Of a stretch of 64,000 nt of DNA, positions 62,822-64,000 are shown in pieces. Positions within the stretch are counted from its first letter, which is position 1. The number at the start of each line of letters is the position of its first letter. Both the position numbers and the translations under genes were made by a program. The notes beneath the pieces are model-generated. The model saw only the letters and a program-made list of their open reading frames with translations, did not search any database and was not told the origin of the DNA. Source of the DNA: Prolixibacter sp. SD074 (lineage in GTDB: Bacteria > Bacteroidota > Bacteroidia > Bacteroidales > Prolixibacteraceae); the NCBI RefSeq assembly GCF_009617895.1, contig NZ_BLAW01000001.1, forward strand, positions 673,001 through 737,000, written 5' to 3'.

Positions 62822-64000
62822 TTATCGTTTTACATCAACTAATGCGCCGTCGATAATTTGATCAACCACTTCCTCGTCGAGTAGCGTGGTGATATCACCA
62901 AGGTTGGTAGCATCACCTTCCGCAATTTTCCGTAATATTCTTCGCATAATTTTGCCGGACCGGGTTTTGGGTAAGCCCGGAACTAACTGGATAATGTCGG
63001 GTTTGGCGATTGGACCGATGATCTTATTGACACCTTTCATAATCGAATTACGGATACCATCTTCGCCTCCTGTCGATAATTCACCACAAACGACAAAAGC
63101 ATAGACTCCTTGTCCTTTGATGGCATGGGGATAACCTACCACTGCTGATTCGTTGACCAGCGGGTGCTCGTTGATGGCATTTTCAATCTCTGCTGTTCCC
63201 AGCCGGTGTCCCGAAACGTTGATTACATCGTCTACACGACCAAGGATACGATAGTATCCATCCTCGTCACGTTTCACACCGTCGCCGGTGAAGTACATAT
63301 TTTCGAAACGCGAGAAATAGGTATCTTTCATACGTTTGTGATCGCCCCAAATGGTACGAAGCATTCCTGGCCAGGGATATTTGATACAGAGATTCCCTTC
63401 CACGCTGTTTCCTACCAGTTCTTTTCCACTATTATCGACAACAACCGGTTGCACTCCCGGCAGTGGCATGGTGGCAAAAGAAGGTTTCGTTGGAGTAACG
63501 CCGGCAATTGGACTAATCATGATACCACCGGTTTCAGTTTGCCACCAGGTATCGACAATGGGACAACGGTTTTTCCCAATATGATCGTGGTACCAGTGCC
63601 AGGCTTCTTCGTTGATGGGCTCACCAACTGTTCCCAAAACCTTCAGCGAGTCAATCTTTTTACCATCAATGAACTCAGAGCCTTTGGCCAATAAAGCACG
63701 AATAGCCGTTGGTGCAGTATAGAATTGATTCACCTTATATTTAGCTACAATGTCCCAGAAACGACCGGCATCGGGCCAGGAGGGAACTCCTTCGAACATG
63801 AGTGTTTGTGCACCATTTAATAATGGCCCGTAAACAATGTAGGAATGCCCGGTAATCCAGCCGATGTCAGCGGTACAGAAATAGACGTCGCCGACATCGT
63901 ATTGGAATACATTTTTAAAGGTATAGGCTGTATAGGTCATGTATCCACCGGTGGTGTGAACAATTCCTTTTGGTTTACCGGTAGAACCGGAAGTGTATAA
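62822..64000 (-). CDS. acs: acetyl-CoA synthetase, 3' part (cut by window end)
   Basis: Activates acetate to acetyl-CoA through acetyl-adenylate. The visible 392 residues of a roughly 650-residue enzyme begin at the P-loop [11 protein letters not shown] and include the [14 protein letters not shown] adenylate motif, [20 protein letters not shown], the [13 protein letters not shown] hinge and the catalytic/acetylatable Lys in [11 protein letters not shown]. The frame is open to the end of the window, so the N-terminal half lies beyond it. Acetylation of the RSGK lysine is known in the family. Terminator downstream. Confidence 0.97.
   Translation of the reverse strand, partial: LYTSGSTGKPKGIVHTTGGYMTYTAYTFKNVFQYDVGDVYFCTADIGWITGHSYIVYGPLLNGAQTLMFEGVPSWPDAGRFWDIVAKYKVNQFYTAPTAIRALLAKGSEFIDGKKIDSLKVLGTVGEPINEEAWHWYHDHIGKNRCPIVDTWWQTETGGIMISPIAGVTPTKPSFATMPLPGVQPVVVDNSGKELVGNSVEGNLCIKYPWPGMLRTIWGDHKRMKDTYFSRFENMYFTGDGVKRDEDGYYRILGRVDDVINVSGHRLGTAEIENAINEHPLVNESAVVGYPHAIKGQGVYAFVVCGELSTGGEDGIRNSIMKGVNKIIGPIAKPDIIQLVPGLPKTRSGKIMRRILRKIAEGDATNLGDITTLLDEEVVDQIIDGALVDVKR

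Overview
The window looks like a Bacteroidota chromosome, most likely of the order Marinilabiliales/Bacteroidales (the order is an inference). The phylum call rests on: many starts preceded by a TAnnTTTG -7 element; weak or absent Shine-Dalgarno sequences; a TonB-dependent receptor with a carboxypeptidase-regulatory-like domain; families typical of the phylum (DUF4494, DUF4412, a Bacteroidota-type AsnA, a P3A proton ATPase, a fused RimB/RimK); and several CAZymes (GH13_18, GH110-like, GH130, a GH5 fragment).

Layout. 0-13 kb is mostly housekeeping: ndk, nrnA, an FKBP lipoprotein, a membrane-NUDIX fusion, an rsmI-like methylase, an MBL hydrolase, a PagL-like lipid A deacylase, a RimB-RimK fusion, DUF2891, asnA, tRNA-Arg(UCU) and a Sel1 protein. 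13-20 kb is a compact sucrose locus: a LacI regulator divergent from a TonB receptor, sucrose phosphorylase and a sodium:sugar symporter, with an operator-like palindrome between the divergent genes. 20-44 kb holds a methyltransferase, VOC, cupin, an M3 peptidase, a GH110-like beta-helix protein, DUF4494, DUF4412, a beta-propeller/phosphoesterase, TetR, phospholipase A, PAP2, a CysJ-like diflavin reductase, ArfB, a proton-pumping P-type ATPase and GH130. 45.6-52.7 kb is an AT-rich accessory island: a lipoprotein, a broken COG4705 gene, a completely decayed type I restriction-modification locus (hsdM, an antitoxin-like gene, hsdS, hsdR) with a REP-associated transposase (RAYT) inside it, a MITE, several small palindromes, and a zinc alcohol dehydrogenase lying between two hairpins that end in the same 14 bases. 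The island abuts a truncated GH5 gene. 53-64 kb returns to core genes: YceI with a b561-like protein, a copper module (copZ, copA and an AraC regulator with its own metal-binding domain), speA, a FemAB transferase, an Asp/Glu racemase, a secreted PIMT and the 3' part of acs.

Two themes stand out. First, many genes keep recognisable N- and C-termini but have lost the middle (plsC, asnA, a Dps-like ferritin, a histidine kinase, a Gfo/Idh/MocA oxidoreductase, hsdR), and others carry single-base frameshifts. The cause is either active gene decay or an assembly problem, and the sequence alone cannot say which. Second, the island combines a RAYT, palindromic repeats inserted in frame in coding sequence, a MITE with an exact target duplication, and attC-like gene-plus-hairpin modules without any visible integrase.
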